Of a stretch of 64,000 bases of DNA, positions 43,144 through 52,875 are shown piece by piece. The translations under genes were made by a program, and so were the position numbers. Source of the DNA: Shewanella aquimarina. Its GTDB lineage: Bacteria > Pseudomonadota > Gammaproteobacteria > Enterobacterales > Shewanellaceae. The notes beneath the pieces are model-generated. The model was not told the DNA's origin, did not search any database, and worked only from the letters and a program-made list of their open reading frames with translations. Every line of letters begins with the position of its first letter. Position 1 is the first letter of the stretch. The DNA lies in contig NZ_JAKIKY010000010.1 of NCBI RefSeq assembly GCF_023349185.1, positions 62,001-126,000 on the forward strand. Reading direction: 5' to 3'.

Positions 43144-43914
43144 TTAGTCTATGCTGACCTGACCCTGAATCTTGTCGAAGCTGAGGCTGCCTGAGCCGGC
43201 GTCTATGATGTGAAGCCCCTGGGTGTCCACCACACTAATGCCGCCTGAGCCATCGTCTATGGTGACCTTACCTTTGATCCCTCTAACCTCTATGGCACCC
43301 GAGCCGTCGTCGATCTCCACATCTCCTTTTACCGATGCGATAGTCAGGCTGCCTGAGCCATCCTTAACCTGAATATCACCCGCCACATTGGTGAGCGAGA
43401 TACTGCCCGAGCCGTCGTCTATGGTGAGCTTGTTCCCGCCATCTATCTCTATGGCGCCGGAGCCATCTTCAATCTGCATGTCAGCCTGCACGCCGCGGAT
43501 CACTATGCTGCCCGAACCATCGTGAATATCCAGCATCATGTCGGCAGGCACCTTCACCATAAGATCTATGTAGGGCGACTGACCATTTGAGAAGCTCATG
43601 CGATGAAAGCTGTCGAAGTTAGCCACCAGCTTGGCCTTGTTGCCGCTGCGGGTAAGTGTCAACTCGGGCTCGGCGCCATCATAACCATAGATGTCGGCGT
43701 CTAGGGTGATCTGCTCAACCGAGACATCACCCACTATCTTCAGGCTACCAGCGCCCGTATCGGCGACCAGGGTATCTAGCGACTGGGCCTCCAGGGTCAG
43801 TTGAGTCTGCTTGTGATAATCGAAGTTGTCCCTACCCGCACTGTTCACATTCACAATGCATCCAGTGAGTCCGAGTACCAGGGCGGTCACCATAGTAATT
43901 GCGCGAGCCAACAT
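43144..43914 (-). CDS. DUF4097-type lipoprotein with DGSG repeats
   Basis: 256 residues. Lipoprotein signal with lipobox LTGC (Cys18), so probably membrane-anchored. The rest is beta-strand-rich with a repeat of about 20 residues, each carrying DGSG[SA]I: six DGSG copies plus variants TGAGSL and DAGSGSLSF. The regular spacing suggests a beta-solenoid with the Asp-Gly-Ser turns stacked. DUF4097-like proteins are called putative adhesins, but the function here is not known. AAGGAAG precedes the ATG. Confidence 0.82.
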   Translation of the reverse strand: MLARAITMVTALVLGLTGCIVNVNSAGRDNFDYHKQTQLTLEAQSLDTLVADTGAGSLKIVGDVSVEQITLDADIYGYDGAEPELTLTRSGNKAKLVANFDSFHRMSFSNGQSPYIDLMVKVPADMMLDIHDGSGSIVIRGVQADMQIEDGSGAIEIDGGNKLTIDDGSGSISLTNVAGDIQVKDGSGSLTIASVKGDVEIDDGSGAIEVRGIKGKVTIDDGSGGISVVDTQGLHIIDAGSGSLSFDKIQGQVSID

Positions 43915-44129
43915 AAAAACCTTCCTTATTCTTTATTAGAGTCATTCGTCACGCCTCAAAGTGGCGTCTTAGATAGCCCAACTAAGCAGATAGCATGCCA
44001 ACAAGTTATCTTATTGTTTTTAATGTGTTATTGTTATGTTTGCACGATTTGAGGGTGGCGACATCACCACCTGGTTCGTGGGATTAGTTACTATTTAGTG
44101 AAATACTTCATCAACTTATGAGGCGCCCA

Positions 44130-44930
44130 GTGGATTACTTAACCCTAAATCGAACGGCCTGGAATCACAGAACCTTAGAACACCTAGAATCCAGCTTCTA
44201 CGATGTCGAAGGCTTTCTCGCCGGTAACAGCTCCTTGCAGGAGATAGAGTTGGCAGCGCTTGAGGTGGAAGGGAAAAGCCTGCTACATCTGCAGTGTCAT
44301 TTCGGTCTGGACACCCTCTCCCTGGCACGCCTGGGCGCCGAGGTGACCGGAGTCGATCTGTCCGATACCGCCATTCATCACGCCCAGCAGCTGGCTAAGG
44401 CCTGCGGACTCGAGGCCAATTTCATCTGTAGCGATGTTTATCAGGCTGGTGCTCAACTGCAACAGCAATTCGATATGGTCTACACCTCCTATGGCGCCCT
44501 CTGCTGGCTGCCAGATCTACGGCGTTGGGCCGAGCTGGTCCATCAGTCGCTGCTACCGGGAGGCCAGTTTTATATGGTGGAGTTTCATCCCGTGCAGGCG
44601 ATGATGGAGGGTTACAGCTACTTCGCCCAGCAGGAGGGTGATGTTGAGGAAGAAGGCACTTACACGGAAAATGCCAGCGACACGAAACACACCATGGTGA
44701 CCTGGCCTCACTCGTTGGCCGACGTGATAGGGGCGCTCATCCAAGCCGGGCTCAGGATAGATGCGATTGAGGAGTTTCCTTTCAGTCCCTACGACGCCTT
44801 CGACAATCTGGTGACAGGTGAGAGCCTGGGACTGACCAGCGACAGGCCCAGATATTATCAGCTGCATCAGGGCAAGCCGATCCCTATGGTCTACAGCCTG
44901 TCGGCCAGCAAGCCAAAGGCACTGGAGTAA
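44130..44930 (+). CDS. Class I SAM-dependent methyltransferase
   Basis: 266 residues from GTG 44130, chosen because ATGAGG at 44118 serves as its ribosome site; ATG 44118 would add four residues. Rossmann motif I is LLHLQCHFGLDTLSLARLGA near residue 55 (CHFGLDT instead of the usual ExGxGxG), with GVDLSDTAIHHAQQLAK as motif II and FDMVYTSYGALCWLPDL as motif IV. Acceptor substrate is not recognisable. It stands between a lipoprotein gene and a peptidase gene and appears to be a single-gene unit. Confidence 0.82.
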   Translation: MDYLTLNRTAWNHRTLEHLESSFYDVEGFLAGNSSLQEIELAALEVEGKSLLHLQCHFGLDTLSLARLGAEVTGVDLSDTAIHHAQQLAKACGLEANFICSDVYQAGAQLQQQFDMVYTSYGALCWLPDLRRWAELVHQSLLPGGQFYMVEFHPVQAMMEGYSYFAQQEGDVEEEGTYTENASDTKHTMVTWPHSLADVIGALIQAGLRIDAIEEFPFSPYDAFDNLVTGESLGLTSDRPRYYQLHQGKPIPMVYSLSASKPKALE

Positions 44931-44978
44931 CGCCTCGTTAGTCAGACCCGAACATACAGGCCCGAATAAACAGGCATA

Positions 44979-45004
44979 AAAAAGCAGGCCAGGCCTGCTT
45001 TTTG
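44979..45004. terminator. Bidirectional terminator between methyltransferase and M14 peptidase
   Basis: AAGCAGGCC (44982-44990) and GGCCTGCTT (44992-45000) form a 9-bp stem with a single-base centre, with an A run on the left and T run on the right. It serves both convergent genes. Confidence 0.85.
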
Positions 45005-45006
45005 GT

Positions 45007-46848
45007 TTAGTCCCTTAGCACGGGATAGACACCGTACAGCTTGTCGTAATAGGGGCTACGCTCATAGAACCAGCGCAGTCTCGCCTCGGCATCCTTGGCA
45101 AACTCAGGTTCCCTGAGCGCGGCCTCAAACTCGGCCGCCAGGGCGGGATCTTCTTCGAGCATCTTGGTCGCCAGCGGCTCTACCGCATAGTGCTCGATAT
45201 ATTCGGTGCGGGTAAAGATGGGATTGAAGAAGCCCCACTGCAGCAGCGAATCGGGCGACTGCGGCTCCAGCAGGAGAATCGCCAGATCGCCGAGCGGCTG
45301 ATGAGTGCTGATCTTCACAGTGCCCGCTGGCAGCACCACCTTAGTCTTATGGCTGGACACAGGGGCAGAGACCCGCTGACGCCCCTCGTAATCCTTGGCA
45401 TCAAAGGCCGGCTCACCGAATCGATATTGGGTCAGGGTGAGTGTCTGTGCCTGCTCCAGGCGCGTCATGCGGATACCGTGAATACTCAGGCGCTCGATCA
45501 CTGCCTGCCACTGGGGCGGAATATAGTAAGCCTTGGGGCGATTCACCTTGATGTCGGCACGGGTCTTACCCTTCACGGCCAGGTTCTCGTACAGCTTGGG
45601 CTCGCCGGTCCAGCGCACCACTGTCTCGCCGCTGATGGGGCTCAGCTCCAGGCGATAGTCTATCCCTTTAAAGTCCCAGCCCTTTGGCTGAGTCTCCGAT
45701 TGCCAGGTGAGTGTGATACGGTCGCTATAGCGATAGCTGTCCTGCTTGATGGCGCTACGCAGCGCCGTGCCCTGCTCGCCCAGCACCTCTAGGGTCGAGG
45801 CCAGCATCACATAGGTGCCCAGAACCCGCTGCTTAAAAGGCTTGAGGCTGTGATTCTCGATCAATATGGTCGGCAGATGGCGCGCGTCACCATAGCCGTT
45901 CGAGTAGCGTGGACTGGCGTTCCACAAGGACAAACCCTGGCTCAAATCACGATTGTCGAGGGCGAACACCAAAGGGCCGGGTACATGCCCCTGGGCGCTG
46001 AGCGCCTGTTCCACTCGAGGACGATACTTATCATTGAGCCAGCGATAACTGGCGGGGCTCAGGCCCTGGGCCAGGTTATAGCCGAAGGTGACGTCATACT
46101 GATAATCGATGCCGTCGGTGACATGCACATCGATATAGAGATCCGGCTGCCAACGATTAATCGCCGCCAACATATGTTGCATCTCTAGGGTATCTGCCTT
46201 GGCGTAGTCACGATTAAGGTTGAGGTTATTGGCCGTGGTGCGCCAGCCCATCTCCACCGGGCCACGCTGGTTAACCCTGTTAAACTGGCCGCTGCGCTCG
46301 TGGGCATCGACGCTGAAGATGGGCACGAAGAGGAGGTTCGCACCGGTTAATAGCGCCTGCTTGTCTCCCATCACCATGTCGCGCAGCAACATCATGCCCG
46401 CATCCTTGCCATCTATCTCACCCGAGTGGATCCCCGCCTGCACCAGCAAGCTAGGCTTGCCGTTGGCCTGGAGTGCATCGGGGGTCGCCGCGCCCTCCTG
46501 GCTCGCCACTATCATCCAGATATCTCGCCCCTGAGGGCTCTTACCCAAGGAAACCTTGCGGAGCTTGTCGCTGGTGGCGAGCAGCTTGTCCAGCCAGGCG
46601 AAGGTGTCGTCATAGCTGGGGCTGGACTTGAGACCGCCCTGCTCGAAGGGGGTCGCCCAAGGGTCATCTGCCGCGCGCAGCAAGGCTTCGCTGGTGCCGT
46701 GCCAGGTGATGCTCGGCGGCAAGATGGCATCATTGATATAAGTGTTATTTAACGAGATTTGGGCCGGTTGAGGGCCGCTGGTCTCTGCCATGGCGGATGT
46801 GCCGAAGGCGGCGAGACAGAGGAGCGTAGCGCGAGAATATAGGGACAT
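45007..46848 (-). CDS. M14-family zinc carboxypeptidase, exported
   Basis: 613 residues with a Sec signal peptide ending TSAMAE. M14 zinc ligands are HSGE (AGIHSGEIDGKDAG, near 141) and His in LYIDVHVTDG (near 244); NNLNLNRDYAK near 210 is the substrate-binding Asn-Arg of this family. A Glu in LIENHSLKPF near 335 is the likely general base. The C-terminal half (from 370) is a beta-rich domain of unknown role. It likely trims peptides in the periplasm or is secreted. Its stop lies 3 bp beyond the shared terminator. Confidence 0.85.
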   Translation of the reverse strand: MSLYSRATLLCLAAFGTSAMAETSGPQPAQISLNNTYINDAILPPSITWHGTSEALLRAADDPWATPFEQGGLKSSPSYDDTFAWLDKLLATSDKLRKVSLGKSPQGRDIWMIVASQEGAATPDALQANGKPSLLVQAGIHSGEIDGKDAGMMLLRDMVMGDKQALLTGANLLFVPIFSVDAHERSGQFNRVNQRGPVEMGWRTTANNLNLNRDYAKADTLEMQHMLAAINRWQPDLYIDVHVTDGIDYQYDVTFGYNLAQGLSPASYRWLNDKYRPRVEQALSAQGHVPGPLVFALDNRDLSQGLSLWNASPRYSNGYGDARHLPTILIENHSLKPFKQRVLGTYVMLASTLEVLGEQGTALRSAIKQDSYRYSDRITLTWQSETQPKGWDFKGIDYRLELSPISGETVVRWTGEPKLYENLAVKGKTRADIKVNRPKAYYIPPQWQAVIERLSIHGIRMTRLEQAQTLTLTQYRFGEPAFDAKDYEGRQRVSAPVSSHKTKVVLPAGTVKISTHQPLGDLAILLLEPQSPDSLLQWGFFNPIFTRTEYIEHYAVEPLATKMLEEDPALAAEFEAALREPEFAKDAEARLRWFYERSPYYDKLYGVYPVLRD

Positions 46849-46974
46849 CTTAAGTTACCTAACGGCTTATTATTAGCCGATTATCTTTCAATAAATAGCC
46901 AGCAAGTGCAATACGTTAAGGACTTATTTGCACAGAATAACTATGCGGCACAACACCTGCCTTGAGCAAAACGC

Positions 46975-47026
46975 GTTTAGATTGAACAAAAATTAAACCT
47001 GAACGGTCAACAGCCCCTAAGGCAAT
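46975..47026 (+). repeat. Dispersed 52-bp repeat, copy 2
   Basis: GTTTAGATTGAACAAAAATT ... CCCCTAAGGCAAT aligns with 33102-33152 in 44 of 52 columns on the same strand. Here it is not in front of a plus-strand gene; it lies upstream of the M14 peptidase gene and next to the efflux pump terminator. Confidence 0.6.
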
Positions 47027-47055
47027 AAAAAGCCCGGTTATTACCGGGCTTTTTG
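47027..47055 (-). terminator. Terminator of the AcrAB-type operon
   Basis: AGCCCGGT (47031-47038) pairs with ACCGGGCT (47043-47050), with A run and T run on both sides. It lies 17 bp past the permease stop on the minus strand. Confidence 0.85.
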
Positions 47056-47071
47056 ACGAAATGGCTAATGC

Positions 47072-50000
47072 CTATTCTTGTGGTGTCGAGTCGGCGACCT
47101 GAGTTGCGGCGCCCTTCTTCTCGCGTTTGCTGAAGATACGCTCGACGATCACGAAGAAGATAGGGATAAAGAAGATCCCCAGGAAGGTCGAACTCATCAT
47201 GCCGCCCAATACGCCGGTACCGATAGCGTTCTGGCTGCCCGAGCCAACGCCCGAGCTGATGGCCAGTGGCACAACACCCAGACCGAAGGCCAGCGAGGTC
47301 ATCAGAATAGGACGTAGACGCACACGCACCGCATGCAGAGTCGCTTCCACCAGACCCGCGCCCTTCTCGTAGAACTCTTTGGCGAATTCGACGATCAGGA
47401 TGGCGTTCTTGGTCGCCAGACCTACGGTAGTCAACAGACCCACCTGGAAGAACACGTCGTTAGGCAGGCCACGACCGTTCATCGCCAGCAAGGCCCCGAT
47501 GATCCCCAGTGGAACCACCAAGATCACCGCAAACGGCACAGACCAGCTCTCATACAAGGCCGCCAGTACCAGGAAGACCACCATGATAGACAGGGCATAA
47601 AGCGCCGGCGCCTGGTTACCCGAGAGACGTTCCTCGTATGACAGGCCGTTCCACTCGACGCCGAATCCTGGCGGTAACTTGGCTACCATAGCCTCGATGT
47701 CGGCCATGGCCGCCCCCGTACTATAACCCTGAGCGGTACCGCCCTGGATGTTCATCGCAGGCAGACCGTTGAAACGCTCCAAACGCGGCGAACCATATTC
47801 CCAGGTACCTGTGGCAAAGGCCGAGAAAGGCACCATCTCACCCTGGCTGTTACGCACATACCAGGTATCGAGGTCTTCCGGCTGCATACGGTACTGGGCA
47901 TCACCCTGTACATAGACCTTCTTCACACGACCACGGTCGATGAAGTCGTTCACATAGCTACCACCCCAGGCAGTACCCAGCACGCTATTGACCGCGTCGA
48001 TATCGATACTCAGGGCGCGAAGCTTGGCGTGATCGATATGGATGCGATACATAGGTGCATCTTCCTGACCGTTTGGACGCACGCCCACCAGGTTAGGATT
48101 CTGTGACGCCATGCCCAGCAGCATGTTACGGGCCTCGAGCAGCTTCTCATGGCCTTGGCCATTTCTGTCTTGCAGATAAAAATCGAAACCGTTTGCCGTA
48201 CCCAGCTCGATCACCGCAGGCGGTACGAAGGCAAACACGAAGGCTTCCTTCATCTGCATGAACATGCCCATGGCACGTCCGGCGACCGATTTAACGTCTT
48301 GACCCGGGCCGGTACGCTCAGACCAGTCTTTCATGCCAACGAAGGCCAGACCCATGTTTTGACCACTACCGGCGAAGCTGAAGCCTGATACGCTAAATAC
48401 CGACTTGACGCTGTCGCCCGTCTCGTTGAGATAGAAGTCGGAGATCTTGCTCATCACCTTCTTGGTGCTCTCTTGGGTCGAGTTAGTCGGTAGGATCGCC
48501 TGAGTAAACAAGATACCCTGATCTTCGTCCGGCAAGAAGGCGGTCGGCATGCGCATGAAGATCCAGCCCACGGCAACCGTCAGGGCCACATAGATCAACA
48601 TGACGCGACCGGCGCGCTTAATCATCGCCGCCACGCTGGCCTCATAACGCGAGGTCATCTTGTCGAAGCTACGGTTGAACCAACCGAAGAAGCCGGTTTC
48701 CACCGCATGATGCCCCTTGGCAATCGGCTTCAGCATGGTGGCACACAGAGCCGGTGTCAGGATGATCGCCACCAGCACAGAAAGCGCCATGGCCGATACG
48801 ATAGTCACAGAGAACTGACGATAGATCACACCGGTCGAGCCAGACATGAATGCCATAGGCACGAATACAGCCGACAGGGTCAGACCGATACCCACCAGGG
48901 CGCCGGTGATCTGATCCATCGACTTCTTAGTGGCTTCTATCGGGCTCAGTCCCTCTTCCGACATCACACGTTCTACGTTCTCCACCACAACGATGGCGTC
49001 GTCCACCAACAGACCGATGGCCAATACCATGGCGAACATGGTCAGGGTGTTGATAGAGAAACCGGTCGCCGACAGGATGGCGAAGGTACCCAGCAAGACC
49101 ACAGGCACCGCAATGGTTGGGATCAGGGTCGCACGGAAATTCTGCAAGAAGAGATACATGATGACAAACACCAGAACCACGGCTTCCAGCAGGGTATGCA
49201 CTACGCCCTCGATCGACTTCTCGACGAAGGGGGTGGTGTCATAGGGATAAACCACTTCCAGGCCTTGGGGGAAGAAGGGCTGCATCTCGTCGACCTTCTC
49301 ACGCACGCGCTCGGCGGTTGCCAGAGCGTTGGCACCTGTGGCCAGCTTGATCGCCAGACCGGCAGCCGGACGACCGTTGTAGAAGGACTCTACCGAATAA
49401 CTTTCCGAGCCCAGCTCGACGCGAGCCACATCTTCCAGGTAAACCTTGGCACCCGAAGGATCTGACTTGATGATGATCTTTCTGAACTCTTCCGCCGTCT
49501 GCAGACGACTCTGCGCCGTTACCGTGGCGTTAAGTTCCTGACCCGCGATAGATGGCGCACCACCCAACTGACCCGCAGACACCTGAGCATTCTGCTCACG
49601 AATCGAGGCCATGATGTCCAGGCTGGTGAGGTTGTACTGAGTCAGCTTGAGGGGATCTAGCCATATACGCATGGCATATTGAGCACCGAACAGCTGGATC
49701 TCACCCACACCGGGTACACGACTCATGGGGTCTAAGATGTTAGAGCCCACATAGTCGGAGATATCATTCTTACCGAGCGAACCATCCTGGGACACGAAGC
49801 CCAATACCATCAAGAAACCCGAGCTGGATTTGTTGACCTTAACCCCTTGTGCCTGCACCTCTTGCGGTAGCAGAGGCATCGCCAGCTGCAGCTTGTTCTG
49901 CACCTGGACCTGGGCGATGTCTGGATCGGCCTCGGCGTTAAACGTCAGGGTGATCTGCGCGTTACCGAAGCTGTCACTGGTGGACGAGATGTAACGCAGA

Positions 50001-50221
50001 TGGTCGATACCCGTCATGCGCTGCTCGATCACCTGGGTAACCGTATCTTCCATGGTCTTGGCAGACGCGCCCGGATAGATGGCGCTAATCACCACGGTCG
50101 GCGGCGCAATACTCGGGTACTGCGACACGGGAAGCTTCATGATAGATAGCACCCCGGCCAACATAACAATAATTGCAATCACCCAGGCAAAGATAGGGCG
50201 ATCGATGAAAAAACGAGCCAT
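47072..50221 (-). CDS. AcrB-type (HAE1) RND multidrug efflux permease
   Basis: 1049 residues, the usual HAE1 length, starting [21 protein letters not shown]. Proton-relay residues are present: Asp pair in [19 protein letters not shown] (TM4) and Lys in [15 protein letters not shown] (TM10), as in AcrB and MexB. Two large periplasmic porter loops lie between TM1-2 and TM7-8. It pumps hydrophobic and amphiphilic compounds to an outer-membrane channel not encoded here. It lies 9 bp behind the adaptor gene and has AAGG before the ATG. Confidence 0.93.
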   Translation of the reverse strand: MARFFIDRPIFAWVIAIIVMLAGVLSIMKLPVSQYPSIAPPTVVISAIYPGASAKTMEDTVTQVIEQRMTGIDHLRYISSTSDSFGNAQITLTFNAEADPDIAQVQVQNKLQLAMPLLPQEVQAQGVKVNKSSSGFLMVLGFVSQDGSLGKNDISDYVGSNILDPMSRVPGVGEIQLFGAQYAMRIWLDPLKLTQYNLTSLDIMASIREQNAQVSAGQLGGAPSIAGQELNATVTAQSRLQTAEEFRKIIIKSDPSGAKVYLEDVARVELGSESYSVESFYNGRPAAGLAIKLATGANALATAERVREKVDEMQPFFPQGLEVVYPYDTTPFVEKSIEGVVHTLLEAVVLVFVIMYLFLQNFRATLIPTIAVPVVLLGTFAILSATGFSINTLTMFAMVLAIGLLVDDAIVVVENVERVMSEEGLSPIEATKKSMDQITGALVGIGLTLSAVFVPMAFMSGSTGVIYRQFSVTIVSAMALSVLVAIILTPALCATMLKPIAKGHHAVETGFFGWFNRSFDKMTSRYEASVAAMIKRAGRVMLIYVALTVAVGWIFMRMPTAFLPDEDQGILFTQAILPTNSTQESTKKVMSKISDFYLNETGDSVKSVFSVSGFSFAGSGQNMGLAFVGMKDWSERTGPGQDVKSVAGRAMGMFMQMKEAFVFAFVPPAVIELGTANGFDFYLQDRNGQGHEKLLEARNMLLGMASQNPNLVGVRPNGQEDAPMYRIHIDHAKLRALSIDIDAVNSVLGTAWGGSYVNDFIDRGRVKKVYVQGDAQYRMQPEDLDTWYVRNSQGEMVPFSAFATGTWEYGSPRLERFNGLPAMNIQGGTAQGYSTGAAMADIEAMVAKLPPGFGVEWNGLSYEERLSGNQAPALYALSIMVVFLVLAALYESWSVPFAVILVVPLGIIGALLAMNGRGLPNDVFFQVGLLTTVGLATKNAILIVEFAKEFYEKGAGLVEATLHAVRVRLRPILMTSLAFGLGVVPLAISSGVGSGSQNAIGTGVLGGMMSSTFLGIFFIPIFFVIVERIFSKREKKGAATQVADSTPQE

Positions 50222-50230
50222 AACTTTACC

Positions 50231-51391
50231 TTACTTCTGTGGTTGCTTGTCTGATTGCATCTCGCTGAGCGGCTTACCCACTACCGGGGCGCCTGGACGT
50301 ATCTTCTGTAAACCCTCGACGATCAGCTGATCGCCGGCCTTCAGGCCACTGGTGATGCGCCACTGGTGATCGATCACCTCGGCTGTGGTCACCACTCTCG
50401 ACTCAACCTTGCCCTCGCCGCCAATCACCATGGCTACGGCCTGACCCTTGGTATTACGGGTGACCGCCTTCTGTGGCACCAGAATCGCCTTAGGATCTGT
50501 ACCCGCGTTCAACACGGCGCGCACATACATGCCAGGCAGCAAGACGCCATCCGGGTTAGGGAATTCGGCCCTTAGGGTTACCGAGCCGGTGTTTTCATCC
50601 ACGCTCACCTCGGCGAATCTGAGAGAACCCATATGTTCATACTCTGTGCCATCTTCCAGGATCAGACGCACATCGGCATTGTCGGCCGCCTGAAGTTGTC
50701 CCTGCTTAAGCTTGGCCTTGAGGCGCAGTAGCTGGGCGCTAGACTGGGCGATATCGACATTGATGGGATCCAGCTGTTGAATCGTCGCCAGGGCATCGCT
50801 CTGATTGGCGGTGACCAGGGCACCCGCGGTCACAGACGACTTACCGATACGGCCTGAGATAGGCGCCTTCACCTGGGTGTATTCCAGGTTAATCTTAGCG
50901 GTATTGATCGCCGCCTTAGCCACGGTCACGTTAGCCAGCGCCTCTTTATAGAGGGCGTCGGCCTCGTCGAAATCTTGTTGGCTGATGGCATCGGTCTTGA
51001 TTAGGGCCTTATATCTGGCCGCCTTGGCCTTGGCCGAGACGAGACTGGCATTGGCACGGGCCAGATCGGCCTCGGCACTGACCAGCGCCGCCTTATAGGT
51101 CGACGAATCGATCTGATAGAGAGATTGACCCTCGGTCACCTCACCACCCTCGACGAAGCCGCGCTCTGTAATGATTCCCGTAACCTGAGGACGCACCTCG
51201 GCTTCAAGGTAGGCCTTGCTGCGACCCGGTAGCTCAACCTGAATAGCCTGGGACTGTTCGACAACCTGAACCACCCCAACCTCCATGCTTTGTGGAGCTG
51301 CCGCCGAATGACCTGGGTTCTCGTCCTGGCCACAACCTGTTATCCATAACGCCACACTAACTAACGAGGCAATTTTTACTATTTGCCGCAT
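50231..51391 (-). CDS. AcrA-type RND periplasmic adaptor lipoprotein
   Basis: 386 residues with lipobox ITGC (Cys20), so anchored in the inner membrane. Family blocks: ELPGRSKAYLEAEVRPQVTG near 55, YTQVKAPISGRIGKSSVTAG near 165, coiled coil at 100-155 (SAEADLARANASLVSAKAKA), and LLPGMYVRAVL and GLQKIRPGAPV near the end. It bridges the permease behind it and an outer-membrane TolC-like channel. AGGAG lies 5 bp before the ATG. The operon has no local TetR-type regulator in this window. Confidence 0.92.
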   Translation of the reverse strand: MRQIVKIASLVSVALWITGCGQDENPGHSAAAPQSMEVGVVQVVEQSQAIQVELPGRSKAYLEAEVRPQVTGIITERGFVEGGEVTEGQSLYQIDSSTYKAALVSAEADLARANASLVSAKAKAARYKALIKTDAISQQDFDEADALYKEALANVTVAKAAINTAKINLEYTQVKAPISGRIGKSSVTAGALVTANQSDALATIQQLDPINVDIAQSSAQLLRLKAKLKQGQLQAADNADVRLILEDGTEYEHMGSLRFAEVSVDENTGSVTLRAEFPNPDGVLLPGMYVRAVLNAGTDPKAILVPQKAVTRNTKGQAVAMVIGGEGKVESRVVTTAEVIDHQWRITSGLKAGDQLIVEGLQKIRPGAPVVGKPLSEMQSDKQPQK

Positions 51392-51815
51392 GAGAACTCC
51401 TGATCAAAGCCGCAACAAAAAATCCCCATGCACGATCGAGGCGCTATGGGATATCTAATGTGAGCAAAATTAAAAAAAGATTTAGAAACTATTTATCTCA
51501 CACCTAGCTTAGTGCAACAAGAACAAGTAGGCGGAGATATTGTAAGTTAATGCAAATTTTTATTTTTAATCATGTTTTCTTGTTAAGAAACAGTTAAAGA
51601 TTGCAACTTTTGGCTCAGTTTTAGCGTTTTTTGTGTCTAAATAGTGATCTTCGTCATTCGAACATGATGAAAACTAACACCATATTAAACATGAGGTTAA
51701 ATCAAAGTTGTTCATAATTGTTCACATCTTTATTTGATCAGTTCATCTGTGCCAACAAGGCCATTCACAACTTGGACTTATAGTCGCCTCATCAGCCAAA
51801 CAACAGCTAGATGAG
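51392..51815. other. Intergenic region, AcrA-type gene / torF
   Basis: 424 bp of AT-rich DNA between divergent genes; it holds both promoters and the TorR-like boxes at 51708-51727. No gene is supported. Confidence 0.5.
51708..51727 (+). promoter_or_regulatory. Two TorR-like boxes upstream of torF
   Basis: TTGTTCATAA and TTGTTCACAT lie head to tail, each matching 8 of 10 bases of the tor-box decamer CTGTTCATAT known from E. coli torCAD. They end about 88 bp before the torF start. TMAO-responsive control by a TorS/TorR system is the expected role; TorR is not in the window. Confidence 0.55.
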
Positions 51816-52571
51816 ATGAAGATGATGAAGACCTTAACTCAGTTAAAATGTTCGATACTCCTTGGCAGCCTGTTAGCCGCTGGCGGCGTCATGGCCGAGC
51901 CGCAAAGCACACAAGTGTTAGGTGGCAATATCACAGGCAAGCTGACCTTTGCCTCAGACTATGTCTTTCGTGGTGAGTCAGAGACCATGGATGGCGATGT
52001 CCCTGTTGTGCAAGGCACGCTGGGATGGGGAAATGATCAAGGTTGGTACGGCGGTGTTTACACTTCAAACATCAAGTTTGCCGATCCTAACCTGGAAATC
52101 GTCACGGCACCCTACATAGGTAAGGCTGGCACCTTCGGCGATTCAGGCATTACCTATGATGTAATGCTCTTCTCCTATCTCTACCCTGGCGCCTCATACT
52201 CTAACTACACAGAGTTATGGCTCAAGGTAGGCAAACAGTTTGGCCAGGCCAACCTGCAACTAGAGGTTACACCCACCGTCGATGACTGGTTTGGCGTGGA
52301 CGGCTGGCAAGGCGTCAACTATGCCATCCATCCAAGCTATCAGTTTGAAAATGGCATTAGCCTCTCGGGCAGCGTAGGTTATCAGGATCTCGATGGTAAT
52401 GGCGCCGAGGGTTGGGGCCACTGGAACCTTGGGGTAAGTAAGACTTTCGCGGGCCTCAGTTTTGATCTCAGATACCACGGCAGCACAGTGGATGAGAGCC
52501 ATAAGGTGTACGGCACACAGACCAAGATTTTTGATGACCGAGTCGTTATCGGCGTCAGCAAGAGTTTCTAA
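51816..52571 (+). CDS. torF: TorF-family putative outer-membrane porin
   Basis: 251 residues with a Sec signal peptide ending GGVMAE. The rest alternates short beta strands, starting GKLTFASDYVFRGESETMDG, the entry motif of this family, and ends in an aromatic residue (VVIGVSKSF), typical for outer-membrane barrels. torF of Shewanella is a TorR-regulated gene; two TorR-like boxes precede this one. Transport of TMAO-related compounds across the outer membrane is inferred. The first codons (MKMMK) allow three ATG choices; the one giving MKMMK is used. Confidence 0.85.
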   Translation: MKMMKTLTQLKCSILLGSLLAAGGVMAEPQSTQVLGGNITGKLTFASDYVFRGESETMDGDVPVVQGTLGWGNDQGWYGGVYTSNIKFADPNLEIVTAPYIGKAGTFGDSGITYDVMLFSYLYPGASYSNYTELWLKVGKQFGQANLQLEVTPTVDDWFGVDGWQGVNYAIHPSYQFENGISLSGSVGYQDLDGNGAEGWGHWNLGVSKTFAGLSFDLRYHGSTVDESHKVYGTQTKIFDDRVVIGVSKSF

Positions 52572-52602
52572 GCACTCGCAGTTTCCAATCTCTGCACGTT
52601 TT

Positions 52603-52627
52603 GCCAGCCCTCGGGCTGGCTTTTTTG
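52603..52627 (+). terminator. Terminator after torF
   Basis: GCCAGCCC (52603-52610) pairs with GGGCTGGC (52613-52620), followed by T6. It lies about 32 bp past the stop. Confidence 0.9.
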
Positions 52628-52640
52628 TATAGGGACATAC

Positions 52641-52867
52641 TTATCCCCGGTGTCCATGGATGGACAAAGAGGGGATTTGTACAGGGCCAAAAATATCCCC
52701 GGTGCTCAAGGCCTTTGATGTTCCTGACATCAAATGGCATTTCCTTCATCCATGAAGGTCAGTGAGCATAGAGGGGATTTATACATGGCCAAAAATGTTC
52801 CTGACATTTTTTGGCATTTCCCCCATCCATGGGGGTCAGAATACTTATCCCCGCTGCTCTGGGATAA
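52641..52867. repeat. Array of structured hairpin repeats
   Basis: Two diverged modules of about 102 bp. Each has GAGGGGATTTRTACAKGGCC (52671 and 52773 regions), then a hairpin GCC-N8-TCCTG-N8'-T-GGC (52711-52738 with TTTGATGT; 52788-52815 with AAAAATGT), then N7-CC-N7' (52743-52758 with CCTTCAT; 52820-52835 with CCCCCAT). A related hairpin TGTCCAT-GG-ATGGACA lies at 52651-52666. ATCCCC and GGGGAT boxes occur three and two times and can pair. A last stem TTATCCC/GGGATAA (52845-52867) ends the array. No ORF. Stems vary while pairing is kept. Confidence 0.75.
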
Positions 52868-52875
52868 TCACTTAG

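Noticed and set aside
52641-52867. CRISPR array or attC site
   Set aside because: Modules are imperfect and carry internal stems, without uniform repeats and unique spacers; no integrase or cas gene nearby.
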